From NCBI GenBank assembly GCA_937893735.1, contig CALBGD010000034.1, positions 1 through 28,113 of the forward strand: a stretch of DNA of 28,113 nt. Reading direction: 5' to 3'. Below the pieces are notes generated by a model. It was given only the letters and a program-made list of their open reading frames with translations. It did not search any database and was not told the DNA's origin. Of the stretch, positions 16,701-23,586 are shown one piece after another (positions within the stretch are counted from its first letter, which is position 1; the number at the start of each line of letters is the position of its first letter). The position numbers were made by a program, and so were the translations under genes. The DNA is from an uncultured Clostridia bacterium. GTDB taxonomy: Bacteria; Bacillota; Clostridia; Oscillospirales; Ruminococcaceae.

Positions 16701-16921
16701 AGAAAGAGAAAGCTGCCGCGCAGCAGCTAAGGCGCCTTGAAGCCCATGAGCATCACGAGCATCAGGAAACGAAGCCGGAACCACAGAGCGCCGCTTCCAC
16801 AGAGCAGCCGTCTGATAAATCGGATTCTGTTCCGGAAAAGCCTCAGGAAGCCGGGCACGCCAAGGAAAGCGGCGAAACTCCCGACAAGCCGGAGGAACCC
16901 TCCGAACCGCAGAAAGCATAA
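13760..16921 (+). CDS. Membrane sensor c-di-GMP phosphodiesterase: 2 x SBP_bac_3, TM, degenerate GGDEF, EAL
   Basis: 1053 residues. A signal peptide/TM (about 1-29) leads to two tandem extracellular solute-binding-like domains (about 36-275 and 285-505; VVVGANPDYGV and KIAYDLQSSMM mark their first strands). A TM follows at about 515-540. The GGDEF domain (about 545-710) has lost its active-site motif: RLTDDNF at 621-627 replaces R-x-GGDEF, so cyclase activity is unlikely. The EAL domain (about 730-975) keeps EALIRW (E756), N815, ELTES (E847), DDFGSG (D877/D878), K898, EGVE (E934) and QGYYFAKP, consistent with active hydrolysis of c-di-GMP. The tail (985-1053) is charged, Pro/Glu-rich and contains HEHHEH. 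It probably links binding of amino acids or similar ligands outside the cell to c-di-GMP breakdown inside. GGAGGT lies 5 nt before ATG 13760. It is a monocistronic gene. Confidence 0.93.
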   Translation: MLRKYADRIISLAAALLLAMMIIPLNAFAEQSGSGNVVVGANPDYGVNNVGGKYSGFAVDYLREMHKRTGLTFTYVEGTAPELAAKLAKGEIDVIPCVAERELNSWQAMTSAAGPAQPLELTLSELSLAKKFTAVYITADSDTDYADYEALKGSRIGYLKEDYSKYFVNGAFIGSEIRKAEFVPYDTESQMRSDFLSGKIDAVAKDCYRTWGSEMIVYQVSTDDCYFLASGRNSALLSQLDGAVGSLVTTDVGFSGEIFDKYVTQFGTFRYALTSSEKHYLEKNRQIKIAYDLQSSMMDSWDKSSESLTGPTQVMMDQIEKISGFTFKIVPFNTLGDCLSALKNGEVQAICGVNADNLSDHPELSVTAPYARIPMTAAGKPGSTISTRTRFAVPSFDDDISQYISVTYPGAQVLHYDNERECIKAVTAGEADIVFAEAGELISQLNAQDSGLIVIDVESAYHTECFAVPSSQTDLFRILGKSVSCYGDNDALVASYSAAIGGNGSSSGSNKFVEDYLAWIIAGILLILAVVFILLCVTSFRNKRGADMDPLTGGRSRAKFFEDAKKILKHSSPDNWAVVLFDIDKFKYVNDRLGYDEGNKMLDRIYKTVSDHIEHDEIFARLTDDNFALMIKDASDIELRTRINDIFEEFDRRNALFVKYPVVFSAGICRLGQCANEVHKDDIDLNTALDRCKIAKSTLKGTHFSSIAFYDGSIRDKALREKDYESIMPAALKKREFQCYLQPKYGLRSRNIEGAEALIRWNSPEFGFISPGDFIPIAEKNGFVVELDFFILEEVCRTMRRWIDEGKKPVVISVNQSRLHLNYDDYIWRLREIVDKYDIPYEYIELELTESVFTENAEKLLKIMHKLHEIGFKLSLDDFGSGYSSLNMLKDMPVDVVKIDKEFFSDTMNTRKGRAVISTVVDLAKNLDMDVISEGVETREQVEFLTEIHCAMVQGYYFAKPMPIADFEKLWYEDLDKIKAKKEKAAAQQLRRLEAHEHHEHQETKPEPQSAASTEQPSDKSDSVPEKPQEAGHAKESGETPDKPEEPSEPQKA

Positions 16922-16929
16922 AATAATAC

Positions 16930-16960
16930 AGGCGCCGAAAAATCCGGCGCCTTGTTTTTT
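16930..16960 (+). terminator. Intrinsic terminator of the GGDEF-EAL gene
   Basis: AGGCGCCG (16930-16937) and CGGCGCCT (16945-16952) flank a 7-nt loop and are followed by TGTTTTTT. It begins 9 nt after the stop and reaches the 3' end of the convergent DUF389 gene, for which it may also serve weakly. Confidence 0.88.
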
Positions 16961-18437
16961 ATTCAGTTTCAGCCGTTGCTTCCGCGGTGGATTCCAGAGT
17001 AGATTCTGCGGTTTCCGGCGGGTCGTAGGTTATGTAGAGCTCCGCTTCGGAGTTACCTGTTTCTGCCGTCAGCCAGTTCCTGATGTGCTGCTGTGCGTTC
17101 TCGTCAAGCTGTATCTGCGTTTCGGCGAGAAGTATCGCGTGGGCTCCGTCTGTGCCGGAGGTGCTTCCGCAGCGCACATTGCTGAGCTCCGGGAACACCT
17201 TTGCTGCCTTTTCAGCCACTGCTGTGTAGTCGATAACGTCCTTTAATCCGGAGTTTTCGGCTTTCAGCCCGGAAATTTCCTCTTCCTGCTCGGATATCTG
17301 CTGCTGGAGCTCCTCTATCCGGTTCTCCTGCAAAGCTATTGTTATCTTGTCGGCGCTGTCCTCGGAGTCGGTCATGTCGATAACGCTGTTCTGGGTCACG
17401 GTAAGGGTGTAGCCGTCAAGTCCGTATTTCGGCATTTCCTGTTCCAGCATGGAGATAACGTCGTCGGATATCGGGGTTCCGACAAGGCTGACGGAGATGT
17501 TCTTTGCGTTCTTGTCGGCGCTGCTCTTAACAAGTGAGGTGTTCGGGAACACGAATTCCCCGCTGAGGTAGCTGGAAATATTCTTGTCCATGATGGAGCC
17601 GTACACGGTAGAAGCACCGAAGAAAACGCTGGGCACTGCGGCGATTATCGTGATGGCTGCCACTCCGCGGTTGATGGCTTTCTGGCGCTTGTCGCTGACG
17701 CTTCTGTGATAGGGAACGCGGAGCATCATCGTGACTATCATTGTCGAAAGCGAGATGAACAGCGTGTTTATCAGGAACAGATAAAATGCGCCGAGGAAGA
17801 ACGACGGCTGTCCGGAGGCTATTCCGTAGCCCGCCGTGCAAAGCGGCGGCATGAGCGCTGTCGCAATCGCAACGCCGGGGATAACGTTGCCCTTTTTCTC
17901 GCGGGTGTTTCCTATCGCGCCGACGATTCCGCCGAACAGGGCGATAAGCACGTCCCATATCGTTGGGCTGGTGCGGGCTATCATCTCGGCAGTGGGCGTG
18001 TCGATGGGGGTTATCAGGAAGTAAACGGTGGAGCTTATCATGCTTATCACTACCTGGGTGCCGAATCTCAGCAGAGCCCTCCGCAGAAGCCGCAGGTCGC
18101 GCACGGCGAGGGAATAACCCATCGTCATGATACCGCTCATCAGCGGGGAAATCAGCATCGCGCCGATTATTACGGCGGTGGAGTTCATATTAAGACCTAT
18201 GGAAGCTATCAGCGCCGCCAGACACAGTATCCACATATTCGGGCCGTGGATAACGGTGTTTTCCAGCATCATTTCGTCTATGGCTTCATAGCTCATCATT
18301 CCGTCGTGCATATTCAGCATATCGCTGAAGAATTTCCGCACGCCGGTGCGCTTTTCCCTGCGTTCTTCCTTTATTTTTTTGATCTCCTTGTGTATGCCCT
18401 TATCTATTTCGTCGGCTTTTTCGGTTTCCTTGCTCAT
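16959..18437 (-). CDS. DUF389 family membrane protein with C-terminal coiled coil
   Basis: 492 residues. A charged N-terminus (1-33) precedes a hydrophobic core at about 66-280 with roughly six membrane segments, including the DUF389 signature stretch STAVIIGAMLISPLMSGI (86-103) and GVAIATALMPPLCTAGYGI (188-206). A soluble region follows with a coiled coil near 365-400 (ENRIEELQQQISEQEEEISG), then a domain with QLDENAQQHIRNWL, ending in a Thr/Glu/Ser-rich acidic tail. The family's function is unknown; a transport or membrane-stress role has been suggested only by its topology. The start ATG 18437 has GAGGT about 7 nt upstream. It is a single-gene unit with a consensus promoter 32 bp upstream. 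Confidence 0.87.
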   Translation of the reverse strand: MSKETEKADEIDKGIHKEIKKIKEERREKRTGVRKFFSDMLNMHDGMMSYEAIDEMMLENTVIHGPNMWILCLAALIASIGLNMNSTAVIIGAMLISPLMSGIMTMGYSLAVRDLRLLRRALLRFGTQVVISMISSTVYFLITPIDTPTAEMIARTSPTIWDVLIALFGGIVGAIGNTREKKGNVIPGVAIATALMPPLCTAGYGIASGQPSFFLGAFYLFLINTLFISLSTMIVTMMLRVPYHRSVSDKRQKAINRGVAAITIIAAVPSVFFGASTVYGSIMDKNISSYLSGEFVFPNTSLVKSSADKNAKNISVSLVGTPISDDVISMLEQEMPKYGLDGYTLTVTQNSVIDMTDSEDSADKITIALQENRIEELQQQISEQEEEISGLKAENSGLKDVIDYTAVAEKAAKVFPELSNVRCGSTSGTDGAHAILLAETQIQLDENAQQHIRNWLTAETGNSEAELYITYDPPETAESTLESTAEATAETE

Positions 18438-18468
18438 GTTCTGACCTCTTTATGCAATAATTTCCTAC

Positions 18469-18498
18469 ATTATAGCACAGTATAACGCCGATTGTCAA
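18469..18498 (-). promoter_or_regulatory. Promoter of the DUF389 gene
   Basis: On the minus strand a perfect TTGACA (18498-18493), an 18-nt spacer and TATAAT (18474-18469) with extended TGTGC. A housekeeping (sigma-A) promoter and one of the strongest in the window. Confidence 0.85.
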
Positions 18499-18531
18499 CA
18501 ACAATTATCGCCAAAATGCGGGGGAAATACC

Positions 18532-18560
18532 TTTACATATGCGGCGGTTAGTGGTATAAT
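18532..18560 (+). promoter_or_regulatory. Promoter of the aminotransferase gene
   Basis: TTTACA (18532-18537), a 17-nt spacer and TATAAT (18555-18560), about 48 bp before the start. It is divergent from the DUF389 promoter. Confidence 0.8.
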
Positions 18561-18607
18561 ACTTACAGAATAATTCGCGGCTCTCTGCCGCAGACAGGAG
18601 ATAAACC

Positions 18608-19795
18608 ATGCTTAAACCATTTTCTGACCGTGTTTCAGGGCTCCAGCCGTCTGCTATCCGTGAGATACTCAAATTCACCGCCGACCCGGAGGTCATCAGC
18701 TTTGCCGCCGGAAACCCCGCGCCGGAGGCATTCCCGACTGACGTTATCGCGAAGCTGTCCGCGGATATTTTCAAGGAGGAGCCGATAAACGCGCTCCAGT
18801 ACTCCATCACCGAGGGCTACCCGAAGCTCCGCGAGTGGCTGAAAAACGACCTCACTAAGAAGAACCTTTTTCATGACGGAGATCAGGTGATAATCACCAG
18901 CGGCGCACAGCAGGCGATAGAGACCACCGCGAAGATACTCTGCAACGAAGGCGACGTGATAATCTGCGAGGATCCGGCATTCGTGGGCTCCCTGAACGCA
19001 TTCAGAAGCTATGGCGTAAAGCTGGTGGGAGTTCCGATGGACGACGACGGAATGATACCCGAGAAGCTGGAGGAGGCTCTCAAGGCAAATCCCACCACGA
19101 AATTCATCTACACTATCCCAAACTTCCAGAACCCCACCGGCAGGACGACAACGCTCCAGCGCCGCAGGGAAATGCTGGCTCTTGCGGAGAAGTACGGCGT
19201 GTACATACTGGAGGACAACCCCTACGGGGCGCTCCGTTTTGAGGGCGAGGACGTGAAGTCCATCAAGGAGCTTGACACAAAAGGCAATGTGCTTTACTGT
19301 GGAACATTCTCCAAGACGCTTGCGCCAGGGCTCCGCGTGGGATATCTGCTCGGCCCGTCCGAGATAACCGCCAAGGCGGTGGTAGGACTCCAGACCAGCA
19401 CGGTGCACACGAATATATGGGCGCAGATGCTGACGTACAGATTCCTGACCACGGTGGATTTTGACGAGCACCTGAAAAAGCTTCAGGCTATCTACCGCCA
19501 CAAGTGCAAACTCATGCTGGACGGGCTTTCTGCGGAGCTCCCGGAGTTCATCAGCTTCACCCGCCCGCAGGGAGGTCTGTTTATCTGGGCTACTCTGCCG
19601 GATAAGTACGACATGAATGCATTCTGCAAGGGCGCTGTTGAGCGCAAGGTCGCGGTAGTCCCGGGAAATGCGTTCCTCGCTGACGAGAACGCGGTTTCGC
19701 ATTCGTTCCGTCTGAACTATTCTACTCCAACTGACGAGCAGATAGAAAAGGGTGTCAAGATTCTCGGCGCGGCGGCTAAGGAACTGCTGAAATAA
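18608..19795 (+). CDS. PLP-dependent aminotransferase, class I/II (2-aminoadipate/aromatic type)
   Basis: A 395-residue fold-type I aminotransferase. It shows ISFAAGNPAPEAFP (30-43), TSGAQQAIE (97-105) for cofactor phosphate, NPTGR (175-179), the pyridine-nitrogen aspartate D203 with Y206 in LEDNPYG, and the Schiff-base lysine K236 in GTFSKTLAPGLRVGY. The C-terminal substrate-binding arginine is in FRLNYS. The opening segment and the GLRVGY motif match the LysN/MocR-type group (2-aminoadipate, aromatic or branched-chain amino acids); the substrate is not determinable. AGGAGA lies 7 nt before ATG 18608. It is a monocistronic gene with its own promoter, and a repeat element and a bidirectional terminator follow. 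Confidence 0.92.
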   Translation: MLKPFSDRVSGLQPSAIREILKFTADPEVISFAAGNPAPEAFPTDVIAKLSADIFKEEPINALQYSITEGYPKLREWLKNDLTKKNLFHDGDQVIITSGAQQAIETTAKILCNEGDVIICEDPAFVGSLNAFRSYGVKLVGVPMDDDGMIPEKLEEALKANPTTKFIYTIPNFQNPTGRTTTLQRRREMLALAEKYGVYILEDNPYGALRFEGEDVKSIKELDTKGNVLYCGTFSKTLAPGLRVGYLLGPSEITAKAVVGLQTSTVHTNIWAQMLTYRFLTTVDFDEHLKKLQAIYRHKCKLMLDGLSAELPEFISFTRPQGGLFIWATLPDKYDMNAFCKGAVERKVAVVPGNAFLADENAVSHSFRLNYSTPTDEQIEKGVKILGAAAKELLK

Positions 19796-19806
19796 TCCGA
19801 ATACGG

Positions 19807-19996
19807 TGTTTCGTAGGGGACGGGCAAGCCCGTCCCGGAACTTTTGTGTGACGAGATTTAACGGCGGTTTGGGCAAGGACGCGCTGCATAAAAGGGCGGG
19901 AGGGGCAAACAGGACGTTTGCCCAAACCGCCCCAAAGCAGCGCAAGGACGCGCTGCATAAAAGGGCGGGAGGGGCAAGCCCCTCCCCTACAAAACA
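19807..19996. repeat. MITE-like element with nested direct and inverted repeats
   Basis: The ends are imperfect inverted repeats: TGTTTCGTAGGGGACGGGC on the left against TGTTTTGTAGGGGAGGGGC read inward from the right. Each end holds its own hairpin with a CAAG loop (GGGACGGG/CCCGTCCC at 19817-19836 and GGGAGGGG/CCCCTCCC at 19967-19986). Inside, GGCGGTTTGGGCAA (19863-19876) pairs with 19918-19931. A 36-bp sequence is directly repeated without mismatch at 19873-19908 and 19942-19977. There is no reading frame of note. It is non-autonomous and lies between the aminotransferase stop and a shared terminator. Confidence 0.8.
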
Positions 19997-20001
19997 ATAG
20001 A

Positions 20002-20029
20002 AAACGGAGAGGCGCGAACCTCTCCGTTT
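20002..20029. terminator. Bidirectional terminator between the aminotransferase and thiE
   Basis: AAACGGAGAGG (20002-20012) and CCTCTCCGTTT (20019-20029) form an 11-bp stem with a 6-nt loop, with T-rich sequence after it on the plus strand and A-rich before it. It serves both converging genes, just 3 nt from the thiE stop. Confidence 0.85.
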
Positions 20030-20032
20030 CTG

Positions 20033-20656
20033 TTATAGCTTTTCAGCCGCCGCGCGCATGACTCTTGCGGCTTCCGTGATATCCGGCTGTTCGATGACTG
20101 CGGAGATGACCGCCGCGCCGTTTATCCCCAGCCCGTAAAGCTGAGTTATATTCTGCGGATTCACGCCGCCTATCACCACGAAAGGAATAGTCACCGCCTG
20201 CCTTATCGCCCGGATAGTTTCCGGAGTGACGGGGCGGGTGTTTGTTTTGGTAGAGGTGGTGAACACCGCTCCAACGCCGAGGTAGTCCGCGCCGTCAGCC
20301 TGAGCCTTTGCCGCTTCCTCCGGCAGGGCGGCGGAAACGCCTATCAGCTTGTCCGCGCCAAGTATCCTGCGGGCTTCCCGGCAGGGGAGGTCGGACTGCC
20401 CGAGGTGGACTCCCGCCGCGTCAACAGCCTGACAGATATCCAGACGGTCGTTTATTATCAGCGGGACGCTGTACTTGTCCGTGACCTGCTTCACGCGCTT
20501 TGCAAGCTGGAAAAGCTCCAGCGATGAAGCGTTCTTTTCCCGGAGCTGAACGACGGAACAGCCGCCCAGTATCGCGAGTTCAACGCTTTCCTCCACGGTC
20601 TTGCAGGACATCAGCCCGCTGTCGGTGCATAAATACAGGGTGTAATCAACATTCAT
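20033..20656 (-). CDS. thiE: Thiamine-phosphate synthase
   Basis: A 207-residue TIM-barrel enzyme joining HMP-PP and thiazole phosphate to thiamin phosphate. Family motifs are VQLREK (36-41), IINDR (68-72), HLGQSD (84-89), VGAVFTTSTK (128-137) and IGG (162-164), the pyrophosphate and thiazole-phosphate binding sites. Length is normal. The start ATG 20656 lies inside the end of thiM (11-bp overlap) with GAAAGG about 10 nt upstream, so translation is coupled. It is the last gene of the thiamin region; a strong bidirectional terminator follows. Confidence 0.95.
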   Translation of the reverse strand: MNVDYTLYLCTDSGLMSCKTVEESVELAILGGCSVVQLREKNASSLELFQLAKRVKQVTDKYSVPLIINDRLDICQAVDAAGVHLGQSDLPCREARRILGADKLIGVSAALPEEAAKAQADGADYLGVGAVFTTSTKTNTRPVTPETIRAIRQAVTIPFVVIGGVNPQNITQLYGLGINGAAVISAVIEQPDITEAARVMRAAAEKL

Positions 20657-21446
20657 TGATATCAAGCCTTTCCATAAGAAGCTGTGGGGTAATGCTCCCG
20701 GCGAAGTCGAAAAGCGCCGCCCGGAAGCTCCCCGCGCCGTCCGTCCGTTCTGCGGCGAGTTCCCCGCAGATATCCATGAACGCAATTCCGGCGGCGGTTC
20801 CGGTGAACCCGTCGCTCACCGAGCAGAAAGCCGCACACAGCGCCGAGGTCAGACAGCCCGCGCCGGTGATTTTTTTCAGCAGGGGAGTTCCGTTCCTGAT
20901 GATGGCGTTCCGCATTCCATCGGAGATAACATCGTATGCTCCGGTGACTGCGCACACGCAGCCGAGCCTTTCAGCGGCGGCTTTCGCGGCGGTTTCGGGA
21001 GATATCCCGGTGTCAGAGGAATCCACCCCGCGCTCTTTTCCGGAGAATCCCGCGAGGTAGGACAGCTCAGAAAGATTTCCACGGACGGCGGTAAGTTTCA
21101 CACGGCTGATTATCTCAGCGGCGGAATTTCTGCGGAATTCCGAGCAGGCAACGCCCACAGGGTCGAAAATCACCGGAATGCCGCGCTCCGCCGCCTTTTC
21201 GCCCGAGCGGAGCATAGCCTCCACCCGGGAAGCGGACGGAGTTCCGAGGTTCAGCGTCAGCCCCTGCGCGATGGCGGTTATTTCGGCGCTTTCCGCGGGG
21301 TCGTCCGCCATTATCGGGGAGGCTCCCGCCGCGAGGAGCATATTTGCGGTATCTCCGGCGGTAACGTAGTTCGTTATGCAGTGAATAAGAGGGGACATAC
21401 CCCGCATATCTGCAAGGGTATGTCCGATAAGTCTGTTTAGGGTCAT
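20646..21446 (-). CDS. thiM: Hydroxyethylthiazole kinase
   Basis: A 266-residue ribokinase-like enzyme that phosphorylates 4-methyl-5-(2-hydroxyethyl)thiazole in salvage. Motifs include HCITNYVT (22-29), NLGTPS (66-71), FDPVG (94-98), RGNLSEL (122-128) and the anion-hole GAGC with C198 in KKITGAGCLTSAL. The start ATG 21446 has GAAAGG upstream, the same arrangement (GAAAGGCTTGA) as used before thiE. Ten bases separate it from the thiW stop and it overlaps thiE by 11 bp. Its position after ThiW and before ThiE is the standard thiazole-salvage order. Confidence 0.95.
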   Translation of the reverse strand: MTLNRLIGHTLADMRGMSPLIHCITNYVTAGDTANMLLAAGASPIMADDPAESAEITAIAQGLTLNLGTPSASRVEAMLRSGEKAAERGIPVIFDPVGVACSEFRRNSAAEIISRVKLTAVRGNLSELSYLAGFSGKERGVDSSDTGISPETAAKAAAERLGCVCAVTGAYDVISDGMRNAIIRNGTPLLKKITGAGCLTSALCAAFCSVSDGFTGTAAGIAFMDICGELAAERTDGAGSFRAALFDFAGSITPQLLMERLDINEC

Positions 21447-21456
21447 TTCAAGCCTT

Positions 21457-21999
21457 TCAAGATTTCTGCGGCTGTATGTCTCCCAGGAAGATATCAATAG
21501 CCCTGACGCGCTTGAGCGAGGTAACGACTATTGCGGCGATAACGGTTCCCACAACGCTGGAGGCGAAGAACGGGAAAACGAATCCGAACAGCGTTGCCGC
21601 AGTGTTGTTCATTATCAGGTAAGCTATTGGGAATGAGAGCATACCGCCGATAACGGAGGTTCCGAACAGCTCTCCTACATAAGCCATGGGCAGGCGGAGG
21701 GACAGCGGCTTTCCCTTGAATATCCAGTGATACATCACGCCGGAGAGGAACGCGCCGACCATGCTTCCCGGGAATGCCAGCGGCGAGCCGAGCCCCGTGA
21801 AATTACGGATAAGGCTGGCGCAGAACGCGGTTCCCATCGACCACCACGGCCCGAGGTAAACACCCGCGATGATGTTCACGAGGTGCTGTACCGGCGCGCA
21901 CTTCGCCCCGAGGAACGGGAACGAGAACAGCGAGCCGACAACGGCTACCGCGACTAATACCGCCGCAATGGCGAGCTTCCTGATGTTTGTCTTTTTCAT
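21457..21999 (-). CDS. thiW: ThiW, energy-coupling factor transporter S component (thiazole uptake)
   Basis: A 180-residue hydrophobic protein with about five to six membrane segments. The conserved ThiW stretch with GAKCAPVQHLVNIIAG, then GTAFCASLIRNFTGLGSPLAFPGSM, is clear. ThiW is the substrate-capturing S component that works with a shared ECF module (EcfA/A'/T) encoded elsewhere, and it is predicted to import the thiazole precursor. The start ATG 21999 (MKKTNIRK) has AGAGGT 5-6 nt upstream; the longer frame to 22053 is rejected. It is followed at once by thiM, the kinase that would trap the imported thiazole. The 271-base gap upstream holds two repeat structures and no clear promoter. 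Confidence 0.93.
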   Translation of the reverse strand: MKKTNIRKLAIAAVLVAVAVVGSLFSFPFLGAKCAPVQHLVNIIAGVYLGPWWSMGTAFCASLIRNFTGLGSPLAFPGSMVGAFLSGVMYHWIFKGKPLSLRLPMAYVGELFGTSVIGGMLSFPIAYLIMNNTAATLFGFVFPFFASSVVGTVIAAIVVTSLKRVRAIDIFLGDIQPQKS

Positions 22000-22020
22000 A
22001 AGATACCTCTTTCCTGCGCG

Positions 22021-22168
22021 GCGCAGGGCAGAGTTATCCCAGCGCACGCACAAATGCGTTACATTACGGTATGCCGTAATGCCGGTCGATACTCAGAAGT
22101 ATCCTCTCACCGCGAAACACGCGTTCCCTCGCTGGAATCTGACTCCGGACGGCGCTCCCCGCCGGAGA
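22021..22168. repeat. Block of consecutive hairpins between thiC and thiW
   Basis: Several inverted repeats follow one another: GCGCAGGGC/ATCCCAGCGC type (22021-22045), ACGCA/TGCGT (22046-22059), CATTACGG/CCGTAATG (22062-22082), GATAC/GTATC (22088-22103), CGCG/CGCG (22111-22123) and CTCCGG/CCGGAG (22143-22167). The block is non-coding on both strands. It may be a palindromic repeat element or a structured leader of thiW-thiM-thiE. Its ATGCCGT palindrome followed by CGGT and a smaller hairpin ending in CCTC resembles the interior of the element at 1324-1545. Confidence 0.5.
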
Positions 22169-22171
22169 CTA

Positions 22172-22273
22172 TAAATAAATTCGGAATTCATAATTCGGAA
22201 TTATGGAGCGCGCTTCGCGCGGTATTTCAAAAATATCCGCGAAGCGGATACCATAATTCCGATTTCCGAATTA
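22172..22273. repeat. Inverted-repeat (REP-like) element, copy 1
   Basis: CGGAATTATGG (22196-22206) is the exact inverse of CCATAATTCCG (22251-22261). The interior holds two GC-rich hairpins, GCGCGCTTCGCGCG (22209-22221) and ATCCGCGAAGCGGAT (22235-22249). Further AATTCGGAA motifs lie at both ends. The right end coincides with the TAA stop codon of thiC. A shorter relative lies at 26965-27023. Confidence 0.7.
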
Positions 22274-23584
22274 TTTTTCTGTGCAGAACTTTACTTCCTT
22301 GCCCTCAAGTATCATGTTGGTGGTGCGTACTGCGCACATCTTTCCACACATTGAGCAGGAATGACGGTCTGCGGGAGGTACGCTCTCAAAGTAAGCGCGA
22401 GCCTTGTCGGGGTCTGCGGCTACCTTGAACATTTCCTCCCAGTCGAGCTTGTGGCGGGCTGCCGCCATCTCGTTGTCCTTGTCGCGGGCGTGGGGTATCC
22501 CCTTTGCGATATCCGCAGCGTGGGCGGCTATCTTGCTGGCGATAATGCCCTCCTTGACGTCGTTGAGGTCGGGGAGTCTCAGGTGCTCTGCGGGTGTCAC
22601 ATAGCACAGGAAATCCGCGCCGCTGGCCGCAGCTATTGCGCCGCCTATCGCGGAGGTTATGTGGTCGTAGCCCGGGAATATATCAGTTACCAGCGGGCCG
22701 AGAACATAGAACGGGGCGTTGTGGCAGATGCGCTTTTCAAGCTTCATGTTTGCCTCAATCTCGTTCATTGCCATATGACCGGGACCCTCTACCATGACCT
22801 GAACGTCCTTTGCCCATGCGCGTTCTGTGAGTGCACCGAGCTCTATGAGCTCGGATATCTGACCGGCGTCCGTTGCGTCGTCGATACAGCCGGGGCGCAG
22901 CGCGTCGCCGAGGGAGATGGTAACGTCATACTCGCGGAGTATATCAAGGACTTCATCGTAATGCTCGTAGAACGGGTTTTCGTTTCCGGTCATCATCATC
23001 CATGCGAACAGCAGGGAACCTCCGCGGGAAACTATGTTCATCTTGCGCGGGTCGCGGCGGAACGCTTCAATAGCGCGGCGGTTGATTCCCGCGTGGATAG
23101 TCATGAAGTCAACGCCCTCTTCTGCGTGGGCGCGCACTACCTTGAGGAAGTCCTCTGCGGATATCTCCAGCAGATCCTTGTCGAGATAGCCTATCGCGTC
23201 ATACATGGGAACGGTGCCTATCATGGCGGGGGAGCGCTCGATGAGCTGCTTGCGGAACGTGTTGGTCTTGCCGTAGTTTGACAGATCCATGATAGCCTCT
23301 GCGCCGAACTTTATCGCCATATCCACCTTCTGCATTTCCATGGTGTAGTCCTTGCAGTCGCCGGAAATGCCGAGGTTTACGTTGATCTTGGTTTTCAGCC
23401 CGGAGCCCACGCCCTCTGCGGAAAGCGAGGTGTGGTTAACGTTGGCGGGGATAGCGACCCAGCCCTTTGCAACAAGCTCGCGGAGCTTTTCAGGCTCCAT
23501 GTATTCCTTTTCGGCAACGGTCTTCATTTCCGGGGTTATAATTCCCTTTTTCGCTGCCTCCATCTGTGTTTTGTATTCTCTCAT
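22271..23584 (-). CDS. thiC: Phosphomethylpyrimidine (HMP-P) synthase, radical SAM
   Basis: A 437-residue enzyme converting aminoimidazole ribotide to HMP phosphate. Recognisable segments are NVNHTS (51-56), [26 protein letters not shown] and SAIGGAIAA. The C-terminal cluster motif reads CSMCGKMC, spacing C-x2-C-x3-C. The first codon is ATG 23584 (MREYKTQ) with AAAGGA 7 nt upstream; a TTG two codons earlier is not needed. The thiD stop ends 2 nt before it, so thiD-thiC is one unit behind the TPP riboswitch. Lacking the N-terminal extension of proteobacterial and plant ThiC, it is of the short clostridial type. Its stop codon is embedded in a repeat element. Confidence 0.96.
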   Translation of the reverse strand: MREYKTQMEAAKKGIITPEMKTVAEKEYMEPEKLRELVAKGWVAIPANVNHTSLSAEGVGSGLKTKINVNLGISGDCKDYTMEMQKVDMAIKFGAEAIMDLSNYGKTNTFRKQLIERSPAMIGTVPMYDAIGYLDKDLLEISAEDFLKVVRAHAEEGVDFMTIHAGINRRAIEAFRRDPRKMNIVSRGGSLLFAWMMMTGNENPFYEHYDEVLDILREYDVTISLGDALRPGCIDDATDAGQISELIELGALTERAWAKDVQVMVEGPGHMAMNEIEANMKLEKRICHNAPFYVLGPLVTDIFPGYDHITSAIGGAIAAASGADFLCYVTPAEHLRLPDLNDVKEGIIASKIAAHAADIAKGIPHARDKDNEMAAARHKLDWEEMFKVAADPDKARAYFESVPPADRHSCSMCGKMCAVRTTNMILEGKEVKFCTEK

Positions 23585-23586
23585 CT

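Noticed and set aside
19873..19977. A CRISPR-like array from the 36-bp direct repeat
   Set aside because: Only two repeat copies exist, they lie inside a larger inverted-repeat element, and no cas gene is nearby.
22000..22170. A second TPP riboswitch upstream of thiW
   Set aside because: Fragments resembling CTGAGAGG...GACC and CCAGCGAGGGAA are present but in the wrong order, and the GAACCTGAT core is missing. Kept as a finding, not annotated as a riboswitch.
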